This document shows positions 1 through 6,435 of a DNA stretch of 22,932 nucleotides, piece after piece. How positions within the stretch are numbered: the stretch's first letter is position 1; each line of letters starts with the position of its first letter. This DNA is from an uncultured Clostridia bacterium. GTDB lineage: Bacteria > Bacillota > Clostridia > Oscillospirales > Ruminococcaceae. The position numbers were made by a program, and so were the translations under genes. The notes beneath the pieces were generated by a model that saw nothing but the letters and a program-made list of their open reading frames with translations, searched no databases and was not told the origin of the DNA. Where the stretch lies: positions 1 to 22,932 of the forward strand of contig CAMWRN010000008.1 in NCBI GenBank assembly GCA_947176675.1, in the 5' to 3' direction.

Positions 1-114
1 TTGCACCATAGAGGGGGTGTTTTTGTGCTGTCTGTTCAATTTGGGGCGGTGCAAACTGCCGGTGCGGTTTTTATTTTGCACGATTCTTTCAATTTGATTT
101 CAGCGTCTTTTCAC
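1..114. other. Left-edge stretch without a recognisable gene
   Basis: No convincing gene is seen. A 74-codon open frame starts with TTG at base 1 and runs to 225, but it has no visible ribosome site, no family resemblance, and overlaps the hairpins further right. Bases 1-7 (TTGCACC) are the exact reverse complement of 48-54 (GGTGCAA), so a hairpin is possible. The stretch may be the 3' end or untranslated tail of a gene outside the window. Confidence 0.4.
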
Positions 115-232
115 ATGGTTTACACAAATATGGGTTATTATATGACTGTACCCGAAAGAAAGGGTACTTCCCCCCAAAAGTGCTTTTATATGCAGACTTA
201 TTTACCCCGTAAGTCTGTCAGGTGAAAACCAT
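115..232 (+). ncRNA. Candidate structured RNA with closing stem and two internal hairpins
   Basis: Three helices can be drawn by eye. P1 is a closing stem, 115-125 with 222-232 (ATGGTTT and CAC pair with GTG and AAACCAT around one A-A mismatch). P2 is 148-153 with 162-167 (GTACCC/GGGTAC, 8-nt loop). P3 is 193-200 with 210-217 (CAGACTTA/TAAGTCTG, 9-nt loop). No tRNA, 6S, SRP, RNase P, tmRNA or known riboswitch core was recognised. A further hairpin and a terminator follow before a fresh promoter for zapA, so a separate transcript ending near 342 is plausible. No clear promoter was found upstream. The strand is inferred from the downstream terminator. Confidence 0.4.
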
Positions 233-246
233 ATAAAAGACCTCAG

Positions 247-276
247 CCTCGGGCTGTTTACCCCTACAGTCCGAGG
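247..276 (+). other. 11-bp hairpin without a U tract
   Basis: Bases 247-257 pair with 266-276 (CCTCGGGCTGT with ACAGTCCGAGG, one G-U pair) around an 8-nt loop. No T run follows, so it is not a normal intrinsic terminator. It may be a further domain of the candidate RNA on its left. Confidence 0.5.
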
Positions 277-307
277 TAACCCCCAATAATCCTATATCAT
301 GATCTTC

Positions 308-342
308 GCCCCTGTCCCCCCCGACAGGGGCACTTTCTTTTT
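308..342 (+). terminator. Intrinsic terminator upstream of zapA
   Basis: A perfect 9-bp stem, GCCCCTGTC (308-316) with GACAGGGGC (323-331), has a C6 loop and is followed by ACTTTCTTTTT. It ends whatever transcript enters from the left and insulates the zapA promoter, which starts 25 bases further on. Confidence 0.8.
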
Positions 343-366
343 CATGGCGCAAAAAGTAAAAATTTC

Positions 367-395
367 TTGCAATCCCGCATGAAATAGGTTATAAT
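367..395 (+). promoter_or_regulatory. Sigma-A type promoter for zapA
   Basis: TTGCAA at 367-372 and a perfect TATAAT at 390-395 are separated by 17 bases. The inferred start, near 402, gives a leader of about 40 nt before the zapA ATG. Confidence 0.75.
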
Positions 396-440
396 TAAAA
401 TGATTGTTTAATATACGGGATCACGAAAGGAAAGTTGTTT

Positions 441-839
441 ATGAATAAGGTCAGAATAACCATATGCGGCAAGGAGTTCAGTCTTAGAACGGACGAGGTT
501 CCAAGCTATTTTACAGAACTTGCCAAAAAGGTCGAAACTGAAATCTATAATATGATGTCCGAATCGGACAATATTTCGCTCCATTCGGCGGCAATGCTTG
601 TAGCGCTGGCAGCGTTTGATGAGTGCAAAAAAGCCAACGACAGCATTGACAATATACGTACACAAATAAAGGAGTACGTAGACGACGCTTGTCAGGCAAG
701 GCTCGAAAGGGACGAAGCTGTCAAGAACGAAAAAGCGCATCTGGCGAGAATATCCGCATTGGAGAACGAACTGAAGATCAAGCGCATGAAATCGGATATA
801 GACGAGCAGCTCACCCTCGATAACGCAAAAGCCAAGTAG
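441..839 (+). CDS. zapA: Cell division protein ZapA
   Basis: ZapA binds FtsZ and promotes bundling of protofilaments in the Z ring. The 132-residue product has the ZapA fold order: an N-terminal beta-rich region (residues 1-20, beginning MNKVRITICGKEF), a helix containing the family-typical ALNI-like stretch (here AAMLVALAAFDE), then a long C-terminal coiled coil from about residue 65 to 120 rich in Glu, Lys and Arg. The ATG at 441 is preferred over the TTG at 435 because GAAAGGAAAG lies 8-10 bases upstream of it. It has its own promoter. In Firmicutes zapA is often followed by a U32 peptidase gene, as here, which supports the call. Confidence 0.85.
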   Translation: MNKVRITICGKEFSLRTDEVPSYFTELAKKVETEIYNMMSESDNISLHSAAMLVALAAFDECKKANDSIDNIRTQIKEYVDDACQARLERDEAVKNEKAHLARISALENELKIKRMKSDIDEQLTLDNAKAK

Positions 840-1040
840 AGATAGAATAGTAACGCAGCAAAACTAAAATCCCATATGTAAAAAATTTGCCGGTCTTTTA
901 ATAAGGCTGAGATAACTGCAAAGCAGAGTCCATTCTCCTTTTCGTCCCAAAGCGGAGAATATGGAGAGCGAACACGTCCCACAAAATTTCCACGTCCCGA
1001 CATGACCGAATTTTACAAACAGACCGAAAGGATAGTTAAA
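840..1040 (+). other. zapA-U32 intergenic leader with hairpins
   Basis: Two hairpins are visible: CTGC/GCAG near 917-926 and ATTCTCC (932-938) with GGAGAAT (954-960). No T run follows either one, and no clear promoter was found, so the U32 gene is probably read from the zapA promoter. No known riboswitch core could be completed here. Confidence 0.4.
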
Positions 1041-3134
1041 ATGTCCGAAACTTTATCCCGACTCAAACCGATGTCAAAACCAAAGCCGGAACTTCTTGCC
1101 CCTGCCGGAAGTATGGAAAGCCTTACCGCCGCTGTTCGCTGCGGAGCGGACGCTGTCTATGCAGGCGGAAAGCTTTTTTCCGCAAGGGCGAACGCTTCCA
1201 ATTTTTCCGACGAAGAGCTTGCGGAAGCAGTTCAGTACTGCCATCTCCACGGAGTGAAGCTGTACCGCGCGATGAACACGGTGGTTTTTGCGGAAGAGGT
1301 CGGGGACTTTTTGTCCGAAGCTAAAAAATCTGCGGAAATGGGCGTTGACGGTCTTATCGTTCAGGATCTTGGCATGGCAAGGTTGGTGCGGGAATGTCTG
1401 CCCGATATGAAGCTGAATGCCTCCACGCAAATGACAATACACACTCCCGAGGGCGCAAGTTTTGCTCAGGAAATGGGCTTTTCCCGCGTTGTAGCGGCGA
1501 GAGAGCTGTCCTTGAAAGAGCTTGAAGCTATCATTGCCACAGGCGTTGAGACGGAGGTTTTTATCCACGGTGCGCTGTGTATGTCCGTGTCGGGACAGTG
1601 TTATATGAGCGCGATGATAGGCTCCAGAAGTGCAAACCGCGGTATGTGTGCGCAGGCGTGCAGACTTCCTTTCGGCAGGGACTATGACCTGTCCCTGAAG
1701 GACCTGTGCGGTATTCCTCATATAAAAGCTCTTGCGGACATGGGCGCGGCGTCCTTTAAGATCGAGGGGAGAATGAAACGCCCCGAATATGTCGCCGCCG
1801 CCGTGGCAGCCTGCCGTGCCGCTTTGGACGGAGGCGAACCCGATTTAGACGTATTGCGGTCGGTTTTCTCGCGGAGCGGCTTCACGGACGGGTATCTTAC
1901 GGGAAAGCTTGGGAAGGATATGTTCGGCTACAGAACAAAGGAGGACGTTACCGCCGCCGAAACCGTTCTGCCGAAGCTGCGGGAGTCATACCGCAAAGAA
2001 ACCAAAGCTGCCGACGGTGCGGCGGAATTTTATGTCCATCTTGCAGAGGGGGAGCCGACAAGATTGGAAATGTCCTGCGGAGATATAACCGTTTCCGCCG
2101 AGGGGGACGTTCCCGAAAGGGCAGTGAAGCGTCCTGCGGACGATGAGTATCTTCAACGGCAGCTTGACAGGTTAGGGGATACGGTCTACAGTCTCCGTTC
2201 GCTGAAAGCCGATATCGGCGAGGGTCTGACCGTTTCAGCGGCGGCGGTAAACGCTCTGCGGCGTGAAGCTGTCCGAAAAATGGACGAAGCGAGAATTTTA
2301 AATGCAAAGCCTGTTCAGCGTTATATCGAAACCGATCTGACAGTTCCCGCAAAGTTTTCGGGAACTGCTGAAAACAGTTGCTGTCCTCCGAAAATCCGCG
2401 TGAGAATTTACAGGGAGAATCAGCTTGCGGCAGCAATCGCTTCGGGCGCGGACGAGATAGTTTTGCCTATTGAAATGTGCGGAAAGGTGGGGGAGTCAGA
2501 CGGACGGTTTATTGCCGCTCTCCCCAGATTCTGCGCTAACGAAGCCGCCCTATGTGTAAAGCTGAAAGACTTGCGTGAAAAGGGATTTGAGCGGCTGCTG
2601 TGTACAAATATCGCTTACATCAAGATCGGTCGGGAGCTTGGCTTTAAGCTCAGCGGAGGATTTGGTCTGAACATTGCAAACCCTTGGGCGGCTCTTGCGG
2701 CAAGAGAAGCGGGTCTGTCCGACATTACCGCAAGCTTTGAGTGCAGAACCGATCAGCTTAAGGCGTTGAGAGGTGTGCTTCCGACGGCGGTAATCGTGTA
2801 CGGCAGACTGCCCCTTATGCTGACGAGAAACTGTCCCGCAAAGGGCGCAATAAACTGCAAAAGCTGTACGGGAAATCTTTTGGACAGGACCGGCAGAACA
2901 TTTCCAATCATATGCGGAAACGGTTCAAGCGAGATATTCAACTGCGTGCCGCTGATGATGACCGATAAGGCGGAGGATATACCTGCGGACATTTATGAAA
3001 TTGATCTTACTGTGGAAAATCCCGATATGATAAAGTATACGGCAGACTGTCTGAAGCAGAAGAAAAAGGCTTTGGAAAAAGACTATACAAGAGGACTTTA
3101 CTACCGCGGCGTGTGTGCGGCGGACGGGAAATGA
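1041..3134 (+). CDS. U32 family peptidase-like protein (RlhA/TrhP type) with C-terminal DUF3656-like region
   Basis: U32 proteins were first called collagenase-like peptidases. The best-studied members, RlhA and TrhP, are now known to take part in RNA hydroxylation (23S rRNA C2501 and tRNA U34). The sequence shows the N-terminal PELLAPAGS motif at about residues 16-24, a TIM-barrel-like domain, and the U32 cysteine signature with C180, C187, C203 and C207 embedded in GSRSANRGMCAQACR, which fits an iron-sulfur site. A second Cys group lies near residues 600-635 (RNCPAKGAINCKSC). From the ATG at 1041 the product is 697 residues, the size of long clostridial members. That ATG is chosen over 1002 because AAAGGA lies 8 bases upstream. 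Which RNA it modifies, if any, cannot be told from the sequence. Confidence 0.85.
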   Translation: MSETLSRLKPMSKPKPELLAPAGSMESLTAAVRCGADAVYAGGKLFSARANASNFSDEELAEAVQYCHLHGVKLYRAMNTVVFAEEVGDFLSEAKKSAEMGVDGLIVQDLGMARLVRECLPDMKLNASTQMTIHTPEGASFAQEMGFSRVVAARELSLKELEAIIATGVETEVFIHGALCMSVSGQCYMSAMIGSRSANRGMCAQACRLPFGRDYDLSLKDLCGIPHIKALADMGAASFKIEGRMKRPEYVAAAVAACRAALDGGEPDLDVLRSVFSRSGFTDGYLTGKLGKDMFGYRTKEDVTAAETVLPKLRESYRKETKAADGAAEFYVHLAEGEPTRLEMSCGDITVSAEGDVPERAVKRPADDEYLQRQLDRLGDTVYSLRSLKADIGEGLTVSAAAVNALRREAVRKMDEARILNAKPVQRYIETDLTVPAKFSGTAENSCCPPKIRVRIYRENQLAAAIASGADEIVLPIEMCGKVGESDGRFIAALPRFCANEAALCVKLKDLREKGFERLLCTNIAYIKIGRELGFKLSGGFGLNIANPWAALAAREAGLSDITASFECRTDQLKALRGVLPTAVIVYGRLPLMLTRNCPAKGAINCKSCTGNLLDRTGRTFPIICGNGSSEIFNCVPLMMTDKAEDIPADIYEIDLTVENPDMIKYTADCLKQKKKALEKDYTRGLYYRGVCAADGK

Positions 3135-3147
3135 AAGGATTGCTGAT

Positions 3148-3423
3148 ATGGGAAAGGATATCAAAAGAACGATAGCGTTTTTGTTTTTTCTGCTTGCGGG
3201 GATAGTTCTGGGGACGGTGGTTGCAAGGCTTTGCGAGGAAGTGAGCTTTCTGTCATGGCTAGCGTATACTATGTCGGTGGGACTGGACACAGGTTCACCT
3301 CTGGTGCTTGACCTGATAGTGTTCAAGCTTGCGTTCGGATTTACGCTGACTGTGAATACTGCGCAGATCATATGTATAATCGCTGCGCTGATCATTTATA
3401 ACAAAACTTGCAAAAGTCTTTGA
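3148..3423 (+). CDS. Small membrane protein, DUF4321 family
   Basis: The function of this family is unknown. The 91-residue product has two membrane segments (about residues 9-28 and 61-84) joined by a region with family features: AGIVLGTVV, SFLSWLAYTMSVGL, and the C-terminal LAFGFTLTVNTAQIICIIAALIIYNK. The ATG at 3148 is preferred over an upstream in-frame ATG at 3115 because GAAAGGA lies about 9 bases upstream and the longer form would overlap the U32 gene. DUF4321 genes are commonly found just ahead of mreB in Firmicutes, and mreB is the next gene here, though across a terminator and a new promoter. Confidence 0.75.
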   Translation: MGKDIKRTIAFLFFLLAGIVLGTVVARLCEEVSFLSWLAYTMSVGLDTGSPLVLDLIVFKLAFGFTLTVNTAQIICIIAALIIYNKTCKSL

Positions 3424-3440
3424 AATAACAAGTTACGCAC

Positions 3441-3506
3441 AAAACGAAAAAAGTCCTTATGGAAAAATTTTACCCGCCTTTTCCATAGAAGACTTTTCGT
3501 TTTTTT
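3441..3506 (+). terminator. Strong intrinsic terminator after the zapA-U32-DUF4321 operon
   Basis: A long interrupted stem pairs AAAACGAAAAAAGTC (from 3441) and TATGGAAAA with TTTTCCATA and GACTTTTCGTTTT, followed by a T run to 3506. It separates the upstream operon from mreB. Confidence 0.85.
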
Positions 3507-3622
3507 AAATCAATTTAATTGTGTGACACCCGGGAAAAATCACCCTTATTATTAATAATCTACAAAAAATGTGTAACAATGGAAACAAAAATTACAATTT
3601 GATAAAAAAGTTTAAAAAAATC
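3507..3622. promoter_or_regulatory. AT-rich region upstream of mreB with repeated TGTGTRACA motif
   Basis: TGTGTGACA at 3520-3528 and TGTGTAACA at 3570-3578 are direct repeats exactly 50 bases apart. A perfect 12-bp palindrome (ATTATTAATAAT, 3548-3559) lies between them. They sit 45-100 bases ahead of the mreB -35 box, a position where an activator or other DNA-binding protein could act. No known operator was recognised. Confidence 0.35.
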
Positions 3623-3651
3623 TTGTAGTAGCGGTATTTCCGTGGTATAAT
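3623..3651 (+). promoter_or_regulatory. Promoter for the mreBCD-PBP2 cluster
   Basis: TTGTAG (3623-3628), a 17-base spacer and a perfect TATAAT (3646-3651) preceded by TGG, which makes an extended -10. The inferred start is near 3658, giving a leader of about 75 nt. Confidence 0.75.
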
Positions 3652-3682
3652 AGTATATGTGACGATTTTTACGGACGAGTAC

Positions 3683-3712
3683 ACGTCGGCTGTGAATTTC
3701 CGACGTTTTAAA
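3683..3712 (+). promoter_or_regulatory. Hairpin with T tract in the mreB leader (possible attenuator)
   Basis: ACGTCGG (3683-3689) pairs with CCGACGT (3700-3706) around a 10-nt loop and is followed by TTTAAATAAAT. It lies between the promoter and the mreB ribosome site. It is weak as a terminator because the T run is short. Confidence 0.35.
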
Positions 3713-3732
3713 TAAATACTGGAGGTTAAAAA

Positions 3733-4749
3733 ATGTTTACTAAGGAAATAGGCATAGACCTGGGTACGGCGAATACCCTTGTATATATGAGAGGAAAGGG
3801 AATAATTATCCGCGAGCCGTCGGTAGTTGCTGTGGATACCCGCACGGACCGTGCAAAATACGTTGGTCAGGAAGCTAAGGACGTTATCGGACGTACCCCC
3901 GGCTCCATCATTGCGGTAAGACCCCTCAAGGACGGCGTTATCGCTGATTTTGAAATAACCACAACTATGCTTCAGGAGTTCATCAAAAAGGCTCTCAAAG
4001 GCTCCATGTTTGCAAAAGCGCACGTTATCATATGTATCCCATCGGGAGTTACCGCAGTTGAAAGGCGCGCCGTTAAGGAAGCTGCCGAAAATGCGGGAGC
4101 TAAAAAGGTAAACATTATCGAAGAACCTATGGCTGCTGCGATAGGTGCGGGTCTGCCCGTTTCCGAGCCGCAGGGTTCAATGATCGTAGACATCGGCGGC
4201 GGTACGTCTGAGGTCGCTGTTATTTCTCTGGGCGGAATAGTTACCTCCCGTTCCGTCAGAGTTGCAGGCGACGCATTCGATGCAGCTATAATCAACTACA
4301 TCAAGAAAAAATATAACCTGCTCATAGGCGAGCGTACTGCCGAAAATGTTAAGATAGCTATAGGTTCGGCTTTCCCCATGGAGCAGGAGACCGATATGGA
4401 GATCAAGGGACGTAACCTGCTGAACGGTCTTCCCGAAAATATCAAGGTAACTTCCGCGGAGATACGCGAGGCTCTTGCGGAACCTCTTTCCAATGTGGTG
4501 GAGGCTATCAAGGTTACGCTTGAAAAAACTCCCCCCGAACTTGCGGCGGATATCATTGATCAGGGTATCACCCTTGCGGGCGGCGGTGCGCTTATACGCG
4601 GTCTCGACAAGCTCATCAACAAGGAGACGGGTATGCCCGTAAACGTTGCGGAGACCCCCCTTGACTGCGTTGCCGACGGCACAGGCAAGGTTCTGGAGGA
4701 TATCGAAAGACTCCGCGAGGTTCTTAACGACGATTCCAAGTACTATTGA
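3733..4749 (+). CDS. mreB: Rod shape-determining protein MreB
   Basis: MreB is an actin homologue that forms membrane-associated filaments and guides lateral cell-wall synthesis. The 338-residue product carries the actin/HSP70 ATPase signatures in order: phosphate 1 IGIDLGTANTLVY (residues 7-19), the connect region near EEPMAAAIGAG, phosphate 2 VDIGGGTSEVAV (about 156-167) and the adenosine motif ITLAGGGALIRGLD (about 279-292). Length is normal. The ribosome site GGAGG lies 7 bases before the ATG. It is the first gene of an mreB-mreC-mreD-PBP2 cluster. Two competing hairpins follow it, just ahead of mreC. Confidence 0.95.
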   Translation: MFTKEIGIDLGTANTLVYMRGKGIIIREPSVVAVDTRTDRAKYVGQEAKDVIGRTPGSIIAVRPLKDGVIADFEITTTMLQEFIKKALKGSMFAKAHVIICIPSGVTAVERRAVKEAAENAGAKKVNIIEEPMAAAIGAGLPVSEPQGSMIVDIGGGTSEVAVISLGGIVTSRSVRVAGDAFDAAIINYIKKKYNLLIGERTAENVKIAIGSAFPMEQETDMEIKGRNLLNGLPENIKVTSAEIREALAEPLSNVVEAIKVTLEKTPPELAADIIDQGITLAGGGALIRGLDKLINKETGMPVNVAETPLDCVADGTGKVLEDIERLREVLNDDSKYY

Positions 4750-4806
4750 TTATTGCAGCGGGAGATTTTCCCGAACATAACACTATAATTCTGTTTGTTC
4801 ATTAAC

Positions 4807-4849
4807 GGGACGGGAGACCCCGTCCCCTACAAAGACGAGAGGGGTCTCC
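4807..4849 (+). promoter_or_regulatory. Two mutually exclusive hairpins over the mreC ribosome site
   Basis: Hairpin A is GGGACGGG (4807-4814) with CCCGTCCC (4819-4826), 8 bp with a 4-base loop. Hairpin B is GGAGACCCC (4813-4821) with GGGGTCTCC (4841-4849), 9 bp. A and B share 4813-4821, so only one can form. Hairpin B buries most of the purine-rich GAGAGGGG (4837-4844), the only ribosome site for the mreC GTG at 4853; hairpin A leaves it free. This fits a translational switch, or a dispersed palindromic intergenic repeat that happened to land here. Confidence 0.5.
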
Positions 4850-4852
4850 GCG

Positions 4853-5716
4853 GTGAGGGATTTTTTTAAAACCACAAAATTTAAGATCCTTGCCGCGCTT
4901 ATGGCTGTAATAGTGGGCATTGCGGTATACAGTCTTACACAAGGCGGATACAGTCCCGACAGCGCATCGGTGTTCAGCTTTCTGTTTGAACCCTTTCAGA
5001 AGTTTTCCACGCAAATTTCCGACAAGGTGACTTCCACGCTGGATATGCTCTTCAACGCAGAAAAATACTACAAGGAAAATATTGAGCTGAAAGATACTTT
5101 AAACGAGATCTACAACGACATTATTGATTATGACAAAATAACACGCGAAAACGAACAGCTCCGCGTACTGCTGGGTCTTAAAGAGGAATACGACGACTAT
5201 GTATTTTCTCCTCCCTGCACGGTAATCGCGCGGACTACAGGCGACCCTTACCACTCTTTTACTATCGACAAGGGCAGCGACGACGGTATCGAGCCTTACG
5301 ACCCTGTTATTACGTCCTCTGGACTTGTTGGGGTCTGCTACGATGTAGCAAGAAGCACAAGCAAGGTCCGCACTCTGTACTCGCCGAGAACGGCGGTTGG
5401 CGTAACGGTCGTCCGCACAAAGGCTACGGGGATAATCGAGGGCGACTACGAGCTTGCGGAGGACGGCTGCTGCCGCATGAACTATATCAGCAAGAACGCC
5501 GACGTTAAAGTGGGGGACATTATCGTTACCTCGGGAAGCGAGACATTTCCCGCAAATCAGCTTATCGGAACGATAACCGAGGTAGGTATGGAGGACAGCG
5601 GGCTTTCCAAGTATGCGGTAATCAAGCCGGCGATAGATCCGGACAATGTTTCCACTGTATTCGTCATCACCAGCTTTAACGGTCAGCAGGGCGGCGATGA
5701 ATCCCCGCTTGCTTAG
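4853..5716 (+). CDS. mreC: Rod shape-determining protein MreC
   Basis: MreC is a bitopic membrane protein that links MreB to the wall-synthesis enzymes outside the cell. The 287-residue product has a short basic cytoplasmic N terminus (VRDFFKTTKFK), one membrane segment at about residues 12-29, a coiled coil at about 60-105, and the paired beta-barrel MreC domain from about 115 to 275 with family-typical VIARTTGDPYHSFTIDKGS and ITSSGLVGVCYDVARSTSKVR. The GTG start is chosen because GAGGGG lies about 8 bases upstream and the next Met falls inside the membrane segment. The residues after 275 look disordered. Confidence 0.9.
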   Translation: MRDFFKTTKFKILAALMAVIVGIAVYSLTQGGYSPDSASVFSFLFEPFQKFSTQISDKVTSTLDMLFNAEKYYKENIELKDTLNEIYNDIIDYDKITRENEQLRVLLGLKEEYDDYVFSPPCTVIARTTGDPYHSFTIDKGSDDGIEPYDPVITSSGLVGVCYDVARSTSKVRTLYSPRTAVGVTVVRTKATGIIEGDYELAEDGCCRMNYISKNADVKVGDIIVTSGSETFPANQLIGTITEVGMEDSGLSKYAVIKPAIDPDNVSTVFVITSFNGQQGGDESPLA

Positions 5717-5761
5717 ACCTCCAAACTGAAAGTCCTCCGAAACGAGAAAAACGAGGTACAC

Positions 5762-6337
5762 ATGAACATAGACCTTAAACGAAAAAAAGAAAAACGAAAC
5801 ACGGTCATCAGATGGATACTGTACATTCTGCTGACCGTGATCTCATATATATATATGACGACTGCTCCGCAAAAGCTGCTTATGCTGCGCACGCCGCTTT
5901 TTATAATACCTATGGCAATGTGCGTGGCAATGTTTGAAGAACCTTTCGACTCGGCGATAATGGGCTGCACAGCGGGACTTCTTTTAGACACCGCACAGGG
6001 CACGCTTATCGGTCTGAGCGGGATAATCATGCTGTGGTGCTGTCTGGGAGCGTCACTGCTGTTTCATTTTTTCATGCGCAGACATATCATTAACATTATC
6101 GCCCTCAATGCGGCGGCAGTCTTTGCGCAGGGTATTATACACTACTTTTTTTACTACGCCATATGGGAGTATGACTCGGCAGGAAAAATTTTTACGCATG
6201 AATTTCTCCCCGTTATGACCGGCACAATAATAGCCGTTATACCGTTCTTCTTTATAGTCAGATTTCTTTCGAGACGGTTCGGAATTATTGATGAAAGCTA
6301 CATTGAAGAAAAATCCGACGACATCGTAAGAGAGTGA
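5762..6337 (+). CDS. mreD: Rod shape-determining protein MreD
   Basis: MreD is the integral membrane partner of MreC in the elongation complex. The 191-residue product starts with a charged KRKKEKRN stretch and then shows about five hydrophobic segments (roughly residues 14-32, 42-60, 70-102, 113-130 and 150-172). Positions that resemble the family include the acidic EEPFDSAIMGCTAGLLLDTAQG, which fits the conserved loop after the second segment. The ribosome site GAGGT lies 5 bases before the ATG. Position between mreC and PBP2 is the standard order and is the main support, since MreD sequences are poorly conserved. Confidence 0.85.
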   Translation: MNIDLKRKKEKRNTVIRWILYILLTVISYIYMTTAPQKLLMLRTPLFIIPMAMCVAMFEEPFDSAIMGCTAGLLLDTAQGTLIGLSGIIMLWCCLGASLLFHFFMRRHIINIIALNAAAVFAQGIIHYFFYYAIWEYDSAGKIFTHEFLPVMTGTIIAVIPFFFIVRFLSRRFGIIDESYIEEKSDDIVRE

Positions 6338-6435
6338 ACGGTACAGGGAGTACCATGCAGCGTAAGTCACGTCCACCGTAAATTACATTGTCATGCCCAA
6401 CGAATGGGCGGGTGAATTTGTGAAAGGAAAAGGTC

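Noticed and set aside
1..225. 74-codon open frame at the left edge
   Set aside because: It has a TTG start at the window edge, no visible ribosome site, no family resemblance, and overlaps the stable RNA helices at 115-232.
115..342. 6S RNA next to zapA, by analogy with E. coli
   Set aside because: 6S RNA is one long rod with a central bubble. This stretch folds as separate short hairpins and lies upstream of zapA, not downstream.
900..970. TPP riboswitch, suggested by GGCTGAGATAACTGC near 904
   Set aside because: Only the CTGAGA-like core is present. The GGGTGC entry and the CCTGATC/GGATAATGCC half are missing, and the downstream gene is unrelated to thiamine.
3683..3712. Full intrinsic terminator in the mreB leader
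   Set aside because: The stem has only 7 bp and the T run breaks after four bases, so it is listed as a possible weak attenuator.
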